Positions 63,694 through 64,000 of a stretch of 64,000 bases of DNA are shown piece by piece (the first letter of the stretch is position 1; each line of letters begins with the position of its first letter). Origin of the DNA: Lumbricus rubellus (lineage: Eukaryota; Annelida; Clitellata; Crassiclitellata; Lumbricidae); NCBI GenBank assembly GCA_945859605.1, contig OX243814.1:43869505-43933504 (forward strand), given 5' to 3'. The notes under the pieces are model-generated. The model had not been told where the DNA came from and did no database searches. It was given only the letters and a program-made list of their open reading frames with translations. The translations under genes and the position numbers were made by a program.

Positions 63694-64000
63694 GGTTCCA
63701 TGACACTTAATCCCGCGACACTTAATACCGCGACAGTTAGTACCGGACAGTTAATTCCGCGACACTTAATCCCGCGACCATTTAATCCCGCGACAGTTAA
63801 TCCCGGCGACATTTAATCCCGGCGACACTTAATCACGCTACCAATTAATCCCGCGACACTTAATCCCGGCGACATTTTGTCCCGCGACACTTAATACCGA
63901 GAGAGTAAAATAACATTTTAAAAAGATAAATTCCATAAAATCAACATTCACTGCAATATTCACTGGTTTTGATCAAAAAGAGCTCCGTTGGCATTTTCGC
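63694..64000. mobile_element. Fold-back element with 15-nt arms, right edge cut by window
   Basis: It starts GGTTCCATGACACTTAATCC, the reverse complement of the right end of the element at 56751-57506. About 13 units of GACACTTAATCCCGC and variants follow to 63900. Internal sequence (GATAAATTCCATAAAATCAA, CACTGCAATATTCACTGG) is shared with the core of the other copy in reverse. The second arm lies beyond the window. Confidence 0.8.

Overview
This 64 kb window looks like nuclear DNA from an invertebrate animal, probably marine. The reasons are AT-rich intergenic DNA, genes split by phase-matched introns, tRNA-derived SINEs, many kinds of LINE, hAT and mariner elements, fold-back elements with tandem-repeat arms like the TU elements described in sea urchins, and very frequent copies of the word TAGGCCTA. 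I cannot name the phylum from sequence alone: fold-back arms would suit an echinoderm, but a lophotrochozoan is equally possible.

Host genes are few. (1) At 1513-5475 (minus) are the last exons of a gene whose C-terminal half reads like a beta-propeller; two exon junctions agree in phase. (2) At 11611-13625 (plus) is a two-exon gene for a small secreted protein with a four-cysteine, chitin-binding-like domain and a Gly/His/Tyr-rich tail. (3) At 21915-26026 (plus) is a two-exon gene absent from simple ORF lists: signal peptide, acidic propeptide, a Lys-Arg site, then a short C-terminal domain with an eight-cysteine inhibitor-cystine-knot (knottin) spacing. This is the most interesting host gene here. 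(4) At 42452-43774, 54762-56075 and 59561-62835 (all plus) is a tandem array of intronless-looking family GT61 (DUF563) glycosyltransferases. Two copies are open and one is a pseudogene with a 38-nt deletion, a nonsense codon and a LINE insertion.

The rest is mostly mobile DNA. The largest piece is a 7.8 kb LTR retrotransposon (26955-34776) with almost identical LTRs and a 4-bp target duplication. Its 1033-residue gag-pol frame stays open although most of RT, all of RNase H and most of integrase are missing. It also carries a separate small C2HC zinc-finger ORF in the place where other elements have env. Non-LTR elements include a CR1/L2-like copy (7640-9377), two 3' fragments of similar elements, an R2/R4-group C-terminal half sitting in a (TAA)n tract (16385-17664), and an RTE-like piece inside GT61 copy 3. 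DNA transposons include three mariner-type elements with TA duplications, several hAT elements (four with exact 8-bp duplications), and a 1.06 kb TIR element with many subterminal motifs.

At least four, probably more, fold-back or tandem-arm elements have arms built of about 15-nt units. Their sequences differ from element to element but follow one pattern, GAC-N3-T-N2-T-Y-C-N3. Nested insertions and presence/absence between the GT61 paralogues allow part of the insertion history to be ordered.
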